From SURF-21 sp964510515 (GTDB lineage: Bacteria; Actinomycetota; Geothermincolia; Geothermincolales; RBG-13-55-18), in the NCBI GenBank assembly GCA_964510515.1, contig CAZEAU010000025.1:1-33378 (forward strand): a stretch of 33,378 bases of DNA. The letters are read 5' to 3'. The notes beneath the pieces are model-generated. The model was not told the origin of the DNA and did no database searches. It was given only the letters and a program-made list of their open reading frames with translations. Both the position numbers and the translations under genes were made by a program. This document shows, one piece after another, positions 33,085 to 33,378 of the stretch (its first letter is position 1; each line of letters begins with the position of its first letter).

Positions 33085-33210
33085 GGGGTCAGGTCTTGTT
33101 CTTTGCCTGCTCCGCTAATTATGTAATATAATGGCAAATCTCAGGTCGCTGACCAGGCATAACACCGCTCGCTCTGCTTGAAGAAAATATCCGCCGCAAG
33201 ACCTGACCCC
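33085..33210 (+). repeat. 126-bp dispersed element, family B, copy 5
   Basis: Seven bp after the MFS stop. Its two termini are perfect inverted repeats of 14 bp (GGGGTCAGGTCTTG / CAAGACCTGACCCC), the best preserved of all copies. 33211-33378 shows no supported gene. Confidence 0.9.
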
Positions 33211-33378
33211 TTCTGCCCACCCGGCCCTTTACATTATCCGCAACGTCTGCCCGCCCCGGCTCTCCCTCCAGCCCGCCGCATGGGCTCGCGTTTTGCCTCC
33301 GAGCCGCGAGGCGAGGATGCCGGGACCGAGCCCACACTCGCGCATCGCGGCGGAGGGCGCGCAAGCGCTGGGGTCCGG

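Overview
The window comes from a high-GC anaerobic bacterium. The energy genes (HdrCBA, MvhD, an FdhB-like ferredoxin and a selenocysteine formate dehydrogenase) point to formate- or disulfide-linked flavin-based electron bifurcation. An unlisted 31-codon gene encodes a bS22-type ribosomal peptide (AURKAIP1/COX24 family), which is typical of Actinomycetota. With the GC content, the frequent GTG/TTG starts and the DUF1786/DUF2889/DUF3786 genes, this suggests a deep-branching anaerobic actinobacterial lineage. That assignment is inference; no 16S rRNA gene or tRNA was found.

Layout. 1-3.7 kb: two copies of an 85-bp element, a membrane-anchored M61-like protein lacking the HExxH motif, a 163-bp tandem repeat, the bS22 gene, a CRISPR-like repeat pair and a double zinc-ribbon protein. 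3.7-9.7 kb: an FtsX/MacB-type permease, a 40-bp palindromic repeat array at its 5' end, an unknown membrane protein, an EamA transporter and a carotenoid/squalene-type FAD desaturase. 9.7-15.2 kb: a DUF1786 ASKHA protein, two paralogous type IV pilins with a prepilin peptidase, DUF2889, a 43-aa unknown protein and DUF3786. 15.6-24.7 kb: hdrC-hdrB-hdrA, a 0.7-kb repeat-bearing gap, mvhD-fdhB-like, then fdhA with an in-frame UGA followed by a clear bacterial SECIS hairpin. 24.7-27.4 kb: a REP-associated tyrosine transposase (RAYT) between 223-bp direct repeats. 27.4-33.4 kb: two DUF1538 membrane proteins with a PII-like regulator, archaeal-type phosphoglycerate mutase, a short-motif repeat field and an MFS exporter.

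How the genes work together. FdhA (Sec, Mo/W), the FdhB-like ferredoxin and MvhD would pass electrons from formate to the FAD of HdrA. HdrA would split them between a disulfide reduced at HdrB/HdrC and a low-potential ferredoxin. The electron flow is inferred from homology.

The most unusual layer is a set of twelve dispersed elements in two main families of fixed length: 85 bp (six copies) and 126 bp (five copies), plus one 124-bp variant. Their ends are shared and inverted (GGGGTCAGGTCTTG ... CAAGACCTGACCCC). Most sit a few bases after stop codons with the same end facing the gene. The only transposase in the window, the RAYT, is embedded among them.
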